A DNA stretch of 64,000 bases from UBA1219 sp045601425 (GTDB lineage Bacteria; Bacteroidota; Bacteroidia; Bacteroidales; P3), in contig JAZRZP010000025.1 of the NCBI GenBank assembly GCA_045601425.1, positions 27,452 to 91,451 of the forward strand. Reading direction: 5' to 3'. Position 1 is the stretch's first letter. Every line of letters begins with the position of its first letter. The notes under the pieces were generated by a model. That model was not told the origin of the DNA. It was given only the letters and a program-made list of their open reading frames with translations, and searched no databases. Shown here piece after piece: positions 17,101-24,686 of this stretch. A program made the position numbers and the translations under genes.

Positions 17101-18032
17101 TCTACAGTTGCTATGCGTTTTCCGGTGCCGGTGCCGGTGCCGGTGCCGGTGCCGGGAGAAAAAGTGAAGAAATAGTAATTTTCGGTAGAGTATGTGTTCA
17201 CCTTATATACGAACATCTTTTCGTTACTACTGTATCTCCACACGTTGGCGGCTTCGCCGAAGAACAGAATGTAGTCGTTTCCGTCAAAAATGCCGTTGCC
17301 GTTCTCGTCAGTCACGCTTATTGCCAGTTCTTTCAGGTCATCGGCGCGAGGAACGCTGTTCTTTTCCGGAAGGCATTCTCCGCCGTTGCCGAACAGCGAC
17401 AGGTCGGCAATGCTTTTGCCTCTTGCCGGAATGCCCATGTTTTCGAAAGCCCCGACCGTAATCTTGTATATGCCGGTGGCGTTCACTGCAATCTTGTACC
17501 ATTCACCGTCGGAAAGAACCGAATTGCCGACCGATTTGACAGATTTTTCGCAGACTGTGGTAACAGTGTTGAATCTGTAAGAGAGCGAAAACCTTTCAAC
17601 ACGCCTTATTCCTTCATTCGTACGGAAGTAAGGAAATAATGTCAGCACAAAATGGGTCGAGTCCTCCATGATTTTCGGAGAGACACTATAATATATGGTG
17701 TCGGGAATGCTGATTTTGAGGCTGTTCAAAAATAATTCCTCGGATTTTGAAACAAAAACAGAATATACATCGTTCAAAACAGAAATGCATGAAACTGGAT
17801 TTTTCAAGTTTCCGGCGGTTGCGAATTCTTTGAAATAGTTGAAAAATGGAAATCTGTCACCGGCACCGCATTCCTCGAAAGTAGGACTGAATACGGTCAT
17901 GGAATCTGGTGTTTCTGCCCAATGAATTTGAAATGATTTCGAATGCTGTTGCGAAAAAGCCGTGGCTGCACAGCAGAACAGGAAACAAACAAGTGCCGTT
18001 TTTCGGCAAGTATCGGAAAAAATCGGTGTCAT
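14187..18032 (-). CDS. porU: Type IX secretion sortase PorU (C25 gingipain-like)
   Basis: A 1281-residue secreted protein starting MTPIFSDTCRKTALVCFLFCC (signal peptide). The central C25 cysteine peptidase domain shows YLLLFGGGSFDHRN, the catalytic-His motif NYVGHGSPDHIG (His near 797) and the catalytic-Cys motif FFMASTCSWGKYDDP (Cys near 830). The last about 80 residues (FFAYPNPAKENVSIQLEH to VIKN) form a T9SS-type C-terminal domain. PorU cleaves the sorting signal from cargo at the surface. It is somewhat longer than the Porphyromonas protein. A Gly-Thr run (residues around 295-302) is encoded by a hexanucleotide repeat. porV follows. Confidence 0.92.
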   Translation of the reverse strand: MTPIFSDTCRKTALVCFLFCCAATAFSQQHSKSFQIHWAETPDSMTVFSPTFEECGAGDRFPFFNYFKEFATAGNLKNPVSCISVLNDVYSVFVSKSEELFLNSLKISIPDTIYYSVSPKIMEDSTHFVLTLFPYFRTNEGIRRVERFSLSYRFNTVTTVCEKSVKSVGNSVLSDGEWYKIAVNATGIYKITVGAFENMGIPARGKSIADLSLFGNGGECLPEKNSVPRADDLKELAISVTDENGNGIFDGNDYILFFGEAANVWRYSSNEKMFVYKVNTYSTENYYFFTFSPGTGTGTGTGTGKRIATVDESDLTVTEDVVTYISRDVINNDLTNTHKSGQIWAGEKFTPSSRTRNFNLQLPNMVSGEKIMARYAVASISTARSSFDVNWGNGHNTYNFQNNSPYKTFTDSRTSQGGNTCSFSITYNYTESLAVGYLDFIEVNAVSLLQYSGRELDFRNFAGNSGNSVSKYHITNARNVSVWDVSDHNNVKMMRADFLGDTLVFVAKSDVIREFTAFDGSSFLSPLRAEKIDNQNLHAEKSIDLVIVAHKNFLQQAEKIAELHRTYDNMSVFVTTPEKIYNEFSSGKQDAIAIRSFMKMLFDKAVDDNSLSKPRYLLLFGGGSFDHRNLLQHNENTVIGYETVESFTDEGGSVASDDIFGYLHDDESGSVSESIDIGIGRLPARTTAQADILTDKISRYITNRDFDIPDIRGDWRNMVVFLADDADPGCSSDVSFVTSSEYTTDTLEKTYPNLNIEKIYADAYVQQSGSIGSFYPDVTNAVTKKMNYGCIFLNYVGHGSPDHIGSERYMERSNIPNFSNTNSLPFFMASTCSWGKYDDPDDVSGAEIFLLSANGGGIGVVAASRPISHNSQVDTKISLELFASHNGIQNTIGDAVRMMKNGFNTTHALTLFGDPALKLSLPEYNVAVTKINDSDVIPGIADTATVLSRIKISGEIQDISGNIVNGFEGKLYTTVFDKKSLHRTLANDNEETETDFRQQKNVLFKSQDTVMNGKFEYSFIVPKDVSYKYDFGKLSHYAQSADANASGNFKNILFGGFNEAADTLEFYPEVRLFINDSLFISEGITNRNPSIYAILSDRVGINAVGSGIGHDITAVLDNSVNEIITLNDFFETDIRNSAKGYVKYPLYNLSEGPHTLTLKAWNIYNYSNSATVKFTVGKAEKNEIGRFFAYPNPAKENVSIQLEHNSSDIRSAEIFIFDASGRLVRKLTPNVAKGSSVAGKIDWDFSTENGGKAGRGIYFMRAVVTFSDGEQLTKSAKVIKN
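17122..17155. repeat. Hexanucleotide repeat CCGGTG (about 5.5 copies) inside porU
   Basis: Five full tandem copies of CCGGTG plus a partial copy. On the coding strand they give a Gly-Thr repeat in PorU, upstream of the C25 domain. Changes by whole units keep the frame and only alter the length of a Gly-Thr linker. Confidence 0.9.
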
Positions 18033-18040
18033 ATTTCTAA

Positions 18041-18048
18041 CAAAAATA
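18041..18048 (-). promoter_or_regulatory. Possible -7 element very close to the porU start
   Basis: Reads TATTTTTG on the minus strand, a match to TAnnTTTG. If used, transcription would begin only about five bases before the porU ATG. The AT-rich context makes a chance match plausible. Confidence 0.3.
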
Positions 18049-18089
18049 AAAACAAATAACTCAAAAAAAGAAAAAAAATTGTGTGCCGG

Positions 18090-18146
18090 AAAAAAACGGC
18101 AAAAATTGAAAAAAACGGCAAAAAAACGGCAAAAAAACGGCAAAAA
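18090..18146. repeat. Short direct repeats (A-run plus ACGGC) between porU and porP
   Basis: Four copies of a unit close to AAAAAACGGC occur in 57 bases; the last ones are spaced 11 bases apart. They lie in the divergent intergenic region 18033-18304, between the two T9SS transcription units. Confidence 0.75.
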
Positions 18147-18198
18147 CAGAAAAAGCAGGCCAAAAAATAATGAAAGCTCTAAAAAAAAATTTTTTATA

Positions 18199-18206
18199 TA
18201 TCTTTG
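18199..18206 (+). promoter_or_regulatory. Candidate -7 element of the porP-gldJ operon
   Basis: TATCTTTG matches TAnnTTTG exactly and would give a leader of about 95 bases. A second, imperfect candidate TAATATTG lies nearer, at 18266-18273. Confidence 0.5.
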
Positions 18207-18304
18207 TAATTCAATAGATTGTAATTTTTTTTTTGTAAAATGCTGAAAAATCAAAAAAAAAATCGTAATATTGCGGAATTATTTAGAGACATAATTAATA
18301 ACTT

Positions 18305-19309
18305 ATGAAGATGAGAAAGATACAGAAGATAATGCTGGCGTTGGCAGTGGTAATCACTGCATGTCAGTCGGTTAACGCACAAGACTTTGTGTTCTCACAA
18401 TTTTATGCCAATCCGTTATATTTGAATCCGGCATTGGCTGGTGCAAAAGTGTGTCCGAGAATTTCCATTAACTATCGTAACCAGTGGCCGGCATTGGTAA
18501 GTTCCTACAAAACGGTTTCTCTTTCGTACGACCAATACGTAGACGGTTTGCACGGAGGTATAGGTGCAATTGTAATGAACGACCGTCAGGGCGACCACGG
18601 TGCGCTGATGACAACGATGGCAGGTGTTATGTACTCCTTCCGTTTCCAGTTGTCGAGATATGTGTTCGTAAATGCGGCTTTGCAGGCAAGTCTGGTAAAC
18701 CTCAACCTTGATTGGGATAACCTCCGTTTCCCGGACCAGATTGACCCCATATACGGTTTCATCAACGTTACGCAGGCTACGAAACCCGACAACCTCAACA
18801 AATGGTACATGGACTTCAATGCAGGTGCCGTAATCTACAGCGACGTATGGTACGGTGGTTTTTCTGTTTCCCATCTTACTCAGCCGAGTAACGGATTTTA
18901 CGGTATCAGCGAACTCCCCATGAAGTTCACCGTTCATGGCGGCGGTCTCATAAATATGGCTACCGACAAGCGCAGAACATCTTCTCTCGCACTCGGTACA
19001 CCTATTATCTCTCCCAACCTGATTTACCAGTACCAAGGTGGTTTCAACTACTTCAATTATGGTCTCTATTTGGATTGGATGCCTTTCATTGTTGGTGTAT
19101 GGTTCCGTCATGGTTTGGAAAATGCCGACTCTTTCATCTTCTTGGTCGGTGTTCAGCAAAGTTGGTTCAAACTCGGCTACAGCTACGACGTTACGGTTTC
19201 CAAGTTGGCCAACAACACAGCGGGTTCTCACGAAATCAGCTTGGGATTCCTGCTCCCGTGTCCTGTTCGTGAAAAGAAAGTCAGAGCGGTACGTTGTCCG
19301 TCCTTCTGA
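18305..19309 (+). CDS. PorP/SprF family type IX secretion outer-membrane protein
   Basis: A 334-residue protein with a signal peptide (cleavage near VNAQ) and the PorP/SprF signature just after it, QDFVFSQFYANPLYLNPALAGA, followed by NYRNQWPAL and repeated amphipathic beta strands expected of an outer-membrane barrel. PorP-like proteins work with the T9SS core or with particular cargo. An alternative ATG lies two codons downstream. gldJ follows after 75 bases and porU diverges upstream. Which PorP/SprF subtype it is cannot be decided from the sequence alone. Confidence 0.9.
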   Translation: MKMRKIQKIMLALAVVITACQSVNAQDFVFSQFYANPLYLNPALAGAKVCPRISINYRNQWPALVSSYKTVSLSYDQYVDGLHGGIGAIVMNDRQGDHGALMTTMAGVMYSFRFQLSRYVFVNAALQASLVNLNLDWDNLRFPDQIDPIYGFINVTQATKPDNLNKWYMDFNAGAVIYSDVWYGGFSVSHLTQPSNGFYGISELPMKFTVHGGGLINMATDKRRTSSLALGTPIISPNLIYQYQGGFNYFNYGLYLDWMPFIVGVWFRHGLENADSFIFLVGVQQSWFKLGYSYDVTVSKLANNTAGSHEISLGFLLPCPVREKKVRAVRCPSF

Positions 19310-19384
19310 TGAAGAAACAATAATTTAGAATAAAAGAAACTTATTTTAAGAAAAAACGTAATACATCAAAAAATATATTGAGCC

Positions 19385-20941
19385 ATGAAAGCTATTAGAT
19401 TATTAAGTTGTATTTTATTGATAGGTGCAGTACTCGTTTCATGCGGAAAAAAACAGGCCTCTGAAACAACAGGCTGGAACTACAATGATTCTAAATGGGG
19501 CGGATTCGAAGTTTCCCCATATACTGAACAGATGCCGGGTCCTGGCCTGATTTTCATCGAAGGAGGCTCTTTCCTTATGGGTCGTGTTTCCGACGATACC
19601 CGTCATCAGTGGAACAACATTGAACATACAGTTACGGTTTCTTCATTCTACATGGACGAAACTGAAGTGAGCAATATAGCATACAAAGAATACATTTATT
19701 GGATGCAGCGTGTGTTCGGTGAAGAGTATCCAGAATATGTAAGAGCTGCCTATCCGGACACCAACGTCTGGAGACAAAAACTTACCTATGCCGAAGATAT
19801 GGTAGAATACTATTTCCAAAGTCCAATCTACGACCAATATCCCGTTGTGGGAGTTTCGTGGGAACAGGCAAGTGCATACTGCTTGTGGCGTTCGAACCGC
19901 GTAAACGAAAAAATAGCCGTTGACGCCGGAGTCCTTTCTTTGGATCTGACAGACCTCAGTGCAGAAAACGCATTCCAAACCGACGTGTATCTTGCCGGTA
20001 TGTACAGAGGTGAAACCAAACAGGGGCTGCAAGACCTTAATCCAAGTGCAGGTGGTGAACCGAGAAATATCCGCAAAACAGATGGTATATTCTTGCCGAA
20101 CTACCGTCTCCCGACCGAAGCCGAATGGGAATTCGCAGCCCTCGGCATGATCGGCAATACTTACGATGAACGTCAGCTGGAACACAAAGTTTATCCTTGG
20201 GCTGGACAGAGTGCACGTTCTGCCGAAAAAGACTATTACGGTCAGTTCATGGCCAATTTCAAACGTTCTCGCGGCGACAATATGGGTGTTGCTGGAAATT
20301 TGAATGACTCTTGGGTTTATACGGCTCCAATCAGATGGTATTTCCCCAACGACTACGGCTTGTACCACATGGCAGGCAACGTAAGCGAATGGTGTATGGA
20401 CGTTTACCGTCAGGATGTAAACCCCATCGGCGGCGAAGACCTCAACCCCTATAGAGGTAACGTTTACAGAACTGTAACAATAGAAGACGAAGAAGTTAAG
20501 ATAAACGATACTACGGGTGGTATAGTTTACCGTAATGTTGACGACGACCTCAACCGTCGCAACTATCGTCAGGCAGACAATATCAACTACCTTGACGGTG
20601 ACTATGCTTCCACTTTGAGTCAGGAAGGTTGGAGAATATCCAACAACAGCGAAGATGAGGAAGAAGGTGGCGGAGCTGCCGCTAAACTTGCTTCTCAGGA
20701 CAGCGTTACGAATATGATGTACAGACGTTATACAAGACCGGACGATATTACTTCCATGGTGAACAACAAGGTAAGAGTAGTGAAGGGTGGTTCTTGGAAC
20801 GACAGAATATACTGGATGCAGCCCGGTACGCGCCGTTATTACGATCAGGAAAAATCCACTTCATGGATTGGATTCCGTTGCGCCATGAGCCGCTTGGGTT
20901 CGCAAACCTTCCAAGGAAGTACAAAGAACAACAGAGATTAA
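19385..20941 (+). CDS. gldJ: Gliding/T9SS lipoprotein GldJ (SUMF1-like domain)
   Basis: A 518-residue lipoprotein (lipobox VLVSC, Cys20). After a short linker TTGWNYNDSKWGGFE, typical of GldJ rather than GldK, comes a formylglycine-generating-enzyme-like domain: GPGLIFIEGGSFLMG, SFYMDETEVSNIAYKEY, VGVSWEQASAYCLW, RLPTEAEWEFAALG, HMAGNVSEWCMDVY, and near the C terminus VKGGSWND and WIGFRCAMS. In gliding Bacteroidetes GldJ stabilises GldK and the type IX machinery. A Gly/Glu-rich insert (about 430-440) interrupts the domain. It is co-directional with the porP-like gene and ends at a terminator. Confidence 0.85.
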   Translation: MKAIRLLSCILLIGAVLVSCGKKQASETTGWNYNDSKWGGFEVSPYTEQMPGPGLIFIEGGSFLMGRVSDDTRHQWNNIEHTVTVSSFYMDETEVSNIAYKEYIYWMQRVFGEEYPEYVRAAYPDTNVWRQKLTYAEDMVEYYFQSPIYDQYPVVGVSWEQASAYCLWRSNRVNEKIAVDAGVLSLDLTDLSAENAFQTDVYLAGMYRGETKQGLQDLNPSAGGEPRNIRKTDGIFLPNYRLPTEAEWEFAALGMIGNTYDERQLEHKVYPWAGQSARSAEKDYYGQFMANFKRSRGDNMGVAGNLNDSWVYTAPIRWYFPNDYGLYHMAGNVSEWCMDVYRQDVNPIGGEDLNPYRGNVYRTVTIEDEEVKINDTTGGIVYRNVDDDLNRRNYRQADNINYLDGDYASTLSQEGWRISNNSEDEEEGGGAAAKLASQDSVTNMMYRRYTRPDDITSMVNNKVRVVKGGSWNDRIYWMQPGTRRYYDQEKSTSWIGFRCAMSRLGSQTFQGSTKNNRD

Positions 20942-20964
20942 TAATGTCTTTTAAAAATACAGAA

Positions 20965-20989
20965 GGCAGTCAGACCGACTGCCTTTTTT
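20965..20989 (+). terminator. Intrinsic terminator after gldJ
   Basis: Perfect 7-bp stem GGCAGTC / GACTGCC with loop AGACC, followed by six T residues. It closes the porP-gldJ unit before the FKBP gene. Confidence 0.92.
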
Positions 20990-21017
20990 AATACTAACTG
21001 ATAAAAACAAATCATTT

Positions 21018-21620
21018 ATGAACGATTCGGAAAAAAGAAGTTACGCACTCGGATGTGATATCGGAAACAATTTCAAATCAATGAATTTGTCCATTGAAAG
21101 AGACAGCTTTGCACAGGGCGTCATTGACGCAATAAACGGGAAATGTGCTTTGAACAATGAAGAACTTTCTCACCAGTTCGAACTTATAAATCAGGAAATA
21201 GAAGCCAATCACCGTAAAGAATTGGAAGCAGAGACGGAAAGAGGCAGACAGTTCCTTGCTGAAAACAAAACCAAAGATGGTGTGACGGTGACGAAATCGG
21301 GTTTGCAGTATAAAGTCATTAAGATGGGAAACGGCCCGAAACCAAAGGCCACAGACACCGTGAAGGTACATTATCACGGTACCCTGATTGACGGTACGGT
21401 GTTTGACTCTTCGGTGCAGAGAGGTGAAGCCATAGAATTCCCGCTGAACCATGTTATCGCGGGCTGGACGGAAGGCGTACAACTGATGCCTGTGGGCTCG
21501 AAATTCATATTCTATATACCTTCGGAACTGGCTTACGGAGAACAGTCCCCAAGTCCGCTTATCAAACCTAATTCTACTCTTATATTCGAAGTGGAACTTT
21601 TGGACATCAAAAAAGCATAA
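21018..21620 (+). CDS. FKBP-type peptidyl-prolyl cis-trans isomerase, cytoplasmic form
   Basis: A 200-residue protein without a signal peptide. Residues 1-90 form the helical N-terminal domain of Mip/FklB-type isomerases (KRSYALGCDIGNNFKSM). Residues 105-200 are an FKBP domain with VKVHYHGTLIDGTVFDSS, the active-site-forming VIAGWTEGVQLMPVGSKFIFYIPSELAYG, and LIFEVELLDI. It speeds proline isomerisation in protein folding. It starts 29 bases after the gldJ terminator and is followed after 17 bases by the phosphopantetheinyl transferase gene. A second, exported FKBP lies at 36397. Confidence 0.92.
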   Translation: MNDSEKRSYALGCDIGNNFKSMNLSIERDSFAQGVIDAINGKCALNNEELSHQFELINQEIEANHRKELEAETERGRQFLAENKTKDGVTVTKSGLQYKVIKMGNGPKPKATDTVKVHYHGTLIDGTVFDSSVQRGEAIEFPLNHVIAGWTEGVQLMPVGSKFIFYIPSELAYGEQSPSPLIKPNSTLIFEVELLDIKKA

Positions 21621-21637
21621 GTCTCAATTCCGGCTAT

Positions 21638-22297
21638 ATGGAACCGAAAATTTACATGACGGATTTTCAGGACGCCTGTTTCGAAAATCCGTCATTTTCC
21701 CTTTGGTGCAGGAAATTTTTTCCAAATTCGTACTTTAAGCGGAAAAATATTGCGGTTTCAGTGCTTGGAAAAATACTTCTGAACCATGCTTTCAGACAGC
21801 AGTTCCCCGACACTGAAATGCCGGAACTGAAACTTTCAGAGTCAGGCAAGCCGTTTTTCGAAACGGAAAAACACTTCCGTTTCAATATCTCACATACGGG
21901 CAACCGTGCTGTCGTGGCAACGGCACCGTTTGAAGTTGGTGTGGATGTTGAATTCTTGAGAAAGTGTAATCTTGAAATCGCAGCACGCTTTTTCAATCCG
22001 AAAGAGTACGGATATCTGAAGTCTTTTCCTGCCGGAGACAGACAGAACGTGGCCTTTACGCAGCTTTGGACAATGAAAGAAAGTTGCGTGAAACTTGTCG
22101 GAACTGGAATATCGGACACTTTCGACAAATTTTCGGTGGATGTGGAAAGCAGGACAACTTCGTGTTTCGGAAAAAATTATTATTTCAAGAATGTGAAATC
22201 AGAAGACGGGTGTTATGTTTCGCTGTGTACGATGGAAAAAGATGTTGCAGTAGAAGTTATTTTTGTCGAAGTGGGAGAACTGCTTCGGTGTTTATAA
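21638..22297 (+). CDS. 4'-phosphopantetheinyl transferase (Sfp-like)
   Basis: A 219-residue protein with the two signatures of this superfamily: VGVDVEF (metal-binding Asp and Glu) and WTMKESCVKLVGTG (the WxxKES-K motif), plus FNISHTGNRAVVA. It moves the phosphopantetheine arm of CoA onto a serine of acyl or peptidyl carrier proteins. The length fits the Sfp type rather than the small AcpS type. No carrier-protein or synthase gene is close by, so it may serve the fatty-acid acyl carrier protein. ispF follows after 20 bases. Confidence 0.9.
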   Translation: MEPKIYMTDFQDACFENPSFSLWCRKFFPNSYFKRKNIAVSVLGKILLNHAFRQQFPDTEMPELKLSESGKPFFETEKHFRFNISHTGNRAVVATAPFEVGVDVEFLRKCNLEIAARFFNPKEYGYLKSFPAGDRQNVAFTQLWTMKESCVKLVGTGISDTFDKFSVDVESRTTSCFGKNYYFKNVKSEDGCYVSLCTMEKDVAVEVIFVEVGELLRCL

Positions 22298-22317
22298 ATT
22301 TAAATATTTGAAAAACA

Positions 22318-22797
22318 ATGAAATATAGAACAGGAATAGGAATTGACGTTCACGTTTTGGCAGATGGACTGCCGTTTTGGCTCGGAGGCATACAGGTTCC
22401 GCACTCGAAAGGTGCAGTCGGACATTCCGATGCAGATGTGTTGATACACGCAGTTTGTGATGCCATGCTCGGTGCAGCGAATCTTGGAGACATAGGTCAG
22501 CATTTTCCCGATAATGACCCTGCTTACAAGGGAATAGACAGTAAAATTCTGCTTTCGAGGACTTATGAACTCGTGAAGGCAAAGGGTTACGTGTTGGAGA
22601 ACTGCGACAGCGTGATATGTCTGCAGAAACCGAAAGTGGCCAAATTCTTGCCGGAAATGCAGAAGACATTGGCAAGGGTGCTGGGAATCAGTGAGGAAGA
22701 TATTTCGATAAAGGCCACTACTACCGAACATCTCGGTTTCGAGGGCAGGGAAGAGGGTGTTTCGGCATACGCTACGGTACTCCTATCAAAGAAGTAG
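22318..22797 (+). CDS. ispF: 2-C-methyl-D-erythritol 2,4-cyclodiphosphate synthase
   Basis: A 159-residue enzyme of the MEP isoprenoid pathway that makes the cyclic diphosphate. The signature is complete: GIGIDVHVL with the metal ligands Asp10 and His12, HSDADVLIHAVCDAMLGAANLGDIGQHFPD with His44, and the C-terminal KATTTEHLGFEGREEGVSAYA. Normal length. It is the last of three co-directional genes (FKBP, PPTase, ispF) and borders the AT-rich restriction-modification cassette. Confidence 0.97.
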   Translation: MKYRTGIGIDVHVLADGLPFWLGGIQVPHSKGAVGHSDADVLIHAVCDAMLGAANLGDIGQHFPDNDPAYKGIDSKILLSRTYELVKAKGYVLENCDSVICLQKPKVAKFLPEMQKTLARVLGISEEDISIKATTTEHLGFEGREEGVSAYATVLLSKK

Positions 22798-22871
22798 GGG
22801 AAGGCGTATCAAAATGTGGTAGAGATAGTGTGGTACGAAATTACATATCTTAAAAGAGTGCTTATCGGTTG

Positions 22872-24041
22872 CTAAAGTAGTTGTAATAGAGTTTGTTCAT
22901 TCTGTTTTGGTGGAGCAAATTGTTTAAAAGAAATAGGTAAAATGGTGTTTTCTAAACTTTTTTGAGAAAAAATAAATCTACCATCACAAACAAAACCCAA
23001 TTCAAACCAATTTATTTTGTTTAACTCTTTGCATACTTCTTTGATATTGACATTTTGGTTTTTGGGAAATATTGCAAGAACAGAGCCATCATAATTTTTG
23101 CAATTGTGTATAAAAAAAGGATTTTTATTTCTTGTCTTGGCATTCACATAAATTCTTTTTTCATTGGAAATGTAATGATTTCGTCCCCATTGCCACCAAT
23201 TTGCTTCATCAAATTTTTTGATACCACGTTTCAATAAAATATCTTTATAATCTATAATATATTGATTTATAGTATTGTAAATCATTCGTTTTGTTTTTCC
23301 TGTTTTAGCAGTATAGGAACAAACAAAATCCGCATTACCAAACTCATCATGTGTAAAGATATTATCTGCCCCACTAACAGCACCAACTTTGACAAAAAAT
23401 AAATCTTTAAATTTTATTGGATATGAATTATCCGTAAACATCAATTGTCCATTGGTACAAACAAATTCTTTAGATACATTGGTTTTTCGGCTGAAATTAT
23501 TTTTTTCAAATCTAAATATAATACAATTAGGATTAAATCCTTTAAATATTTTCTTGTCGCCCAAATCAATTAAATCTGTTATTGTTCCATTTTGATATAT
23601 AAAGTTATTTAGTTTGATACTGGATGTTGCTTTTAGAAAATCACGTGGAGTAATAAAAATAAGTTCTCCATGTTCAGTCAAATGGTTGATACATTTTTCA
23701 ATGAAGAATAGGTATAAATTACTTCTTTCATCAAATAAGTTTGATTTCAATTTATTTTTTGTAGACATTTCAATATCTTGGTACCTAACATAAGGTGGAT
23801 TTCCTATGATTGTGTCAAATTTTTCTTCCAATGGATAATCAAAAAAATCCATGTTTAATGCATTGGATGGACAATGTTGCGAATCATATTCTATTCCTAT
23901 ACAATTCGGAATTTCGTTAAAGAATGCGCCATCACCACACGATGGTTCAAGAATTCGACCATCATTTCTTATTAATTGTAACATTTCGGCAACGATATTT
24001 TGTGGTGTAAATACTTGCCCTAATGTTTCTACATTATGCAT
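22872..24041 (-). CDS. Type II adenine-specific DNA methyltransferase
   Basis: A 389-residue N6-adenine methyltransferase of the gamma class, built as GQVFTPQNIVAEM, then the AdoMet motif LEPSCGDGAFF (residues 31-41), then the catalytic NPPYVRY (81-87), then a target-recognition region. Similar enzymes partner EcoRV/HincII-type nucleases. The start could be ATG 24041 (used here; 8-base overlap with the nuclease gene) or ATG 24101 (68-base overlap, 20 more residues). The former begins just before the conserved GQVFTP. The codons are strongly AT-rich and Lys/Asn/Ile-rich compared with ispF and gcvP, a sign of horizontal gain. Confidence 0.9.
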   Translation of the reverse strand: MHNVETLGQVFTPQNIVAEMLQLIRNDGRILEPSCGDGAFFNEIPNCIGIEYDSQHCPSNALNMDFFDYPLEEKFDTIIGNPPYVRYQDIEMSTKNKLKSNLFDERSNLYLFFIEKCINHLTEHGELIFITPRDFLKATSSIKLNNFIYQNGTITDLIDLGDKKIFKGFNPNCIIFRFEKNNFSRKTNVSKEFVCTNGQLMFTDNSYPIKFKDLFFVKVGAVSGADNIFTHDEFGNADFVCSYTAKTGKTKRMIYNTINQYIIDYKDILLKRGIKKFDEANWWQWGRNHYISNEKRIYVNAKTRNKNPFFIHNCKNYDGSVLAIFPKNQNVNIKEVCKELNKINWFELGFVCDGRFIFSQKSLENTILPISFKQFAPPKQNEQTLLQLL

Positions 24042-24684
24042 ATTGAGGAAAGTATTTTTTAAAGTTGAAATAGATACCGGAACGTAATTTGATGGATTCA
24101 CCTAGCGTTTTTAAAATAAATTCTGCAGCATCATCAAAGTCACGACTAAATAAATTTCTATTTGAGTTCCATCTGCACTGAAATGGAAGATTATTGCCAT
24201 TGGGTGTAATTGATTTTAAACATCTCAATGTGGTGCAAAATACGTCATTACGATTGTTTTTATTGACAATTAAAAAATAATAATCCTTATCCTTTTGTTT
24301 GCCAAAACCATTATATAATTTTTCAAAGTAGGGTAGCCAAGAAATTTCGTTGCCAAAAGAGGGTTTTAGCCCCGTTAATGCATAGTAAATTCCTAATTTG
24401 CAGTTGAGATTGTCTGCATGTGTGGTATCTGTTACTTTAATGTTTATTGGATAAAATTCTTTTTTGGAATTATTTTCGATAACGAAATCATACCATTCTC
24501 TTGCATTTGGGCGAACTAAAACATATCCTTGAGGAAATTTAAAATACGTTTCAATGAAATCAAGAATTTCATCTTCATTTATTGCAGAATTAATACGTTC
24601 GTCTTGTGTGGATTGCGAAAGCGATAAATTTGCAGTTGAAATTAATTCGCAAATGTCTTTTAAAATTTTTGGAATAATCGCCAT
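24034..24684 (-). CDS. Probable type II restriction endonuclease, PD-(D/E)XK-like
   Basis: A 216-residue protein, with an in-frame extension to a TTG at 24720 that would add 12 residues. Its function is inferred mainly from its place directly before, and overlapping, a type II methyltransferase gene. Residues 60-90 (AREWYDFVIENNSKKEFYPINIKVTDTTHADN) look like a nuclease core: Asp66 and the strand INIK with Lys83, in the layout of EcoRV or HincII. The usual Asp/Glu two residues before the lysine is Asn81 here. Composition is AT-rich like the methyltransferase. The start lies directly behind the final hairpin of a structured element. The target sequence is unknown. Confidence 0.65.
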   Translation of the reverse strand: MAIIPKILKDICELISTANLSLSQSTQDERINSAINEDEILDFIETYFKFPQGYVLVRPNAREWYDFVIENNSKKEFYPINIKVTDTTHADNLNCKLGIYYALTGLKPSFGNEISWLPYFEKLYNGFGKQKDKDYYFLIVNKNNRNDVFCTTLRCLKSITPNGNNLPFQCRWNSNRNLFSRDFDDAAEFILKTLGESIKLRSGIYFNFKKYFPQYA

Positions 24685-24686
24685 AA

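Noticed and set aside
19385..20989. Apparent loss of gldL, gldM and gldN after a GldK/PorK lipoprotein
   Set aside because: The lipoprotein's N-terminal pattern (TTGW...ND...GGFE, GPGLIFIEGGSF, DDTRHQWNN) fits GldJ, which normally stands apart from gldKLMN and near porU. The terminator directly after it agrees.
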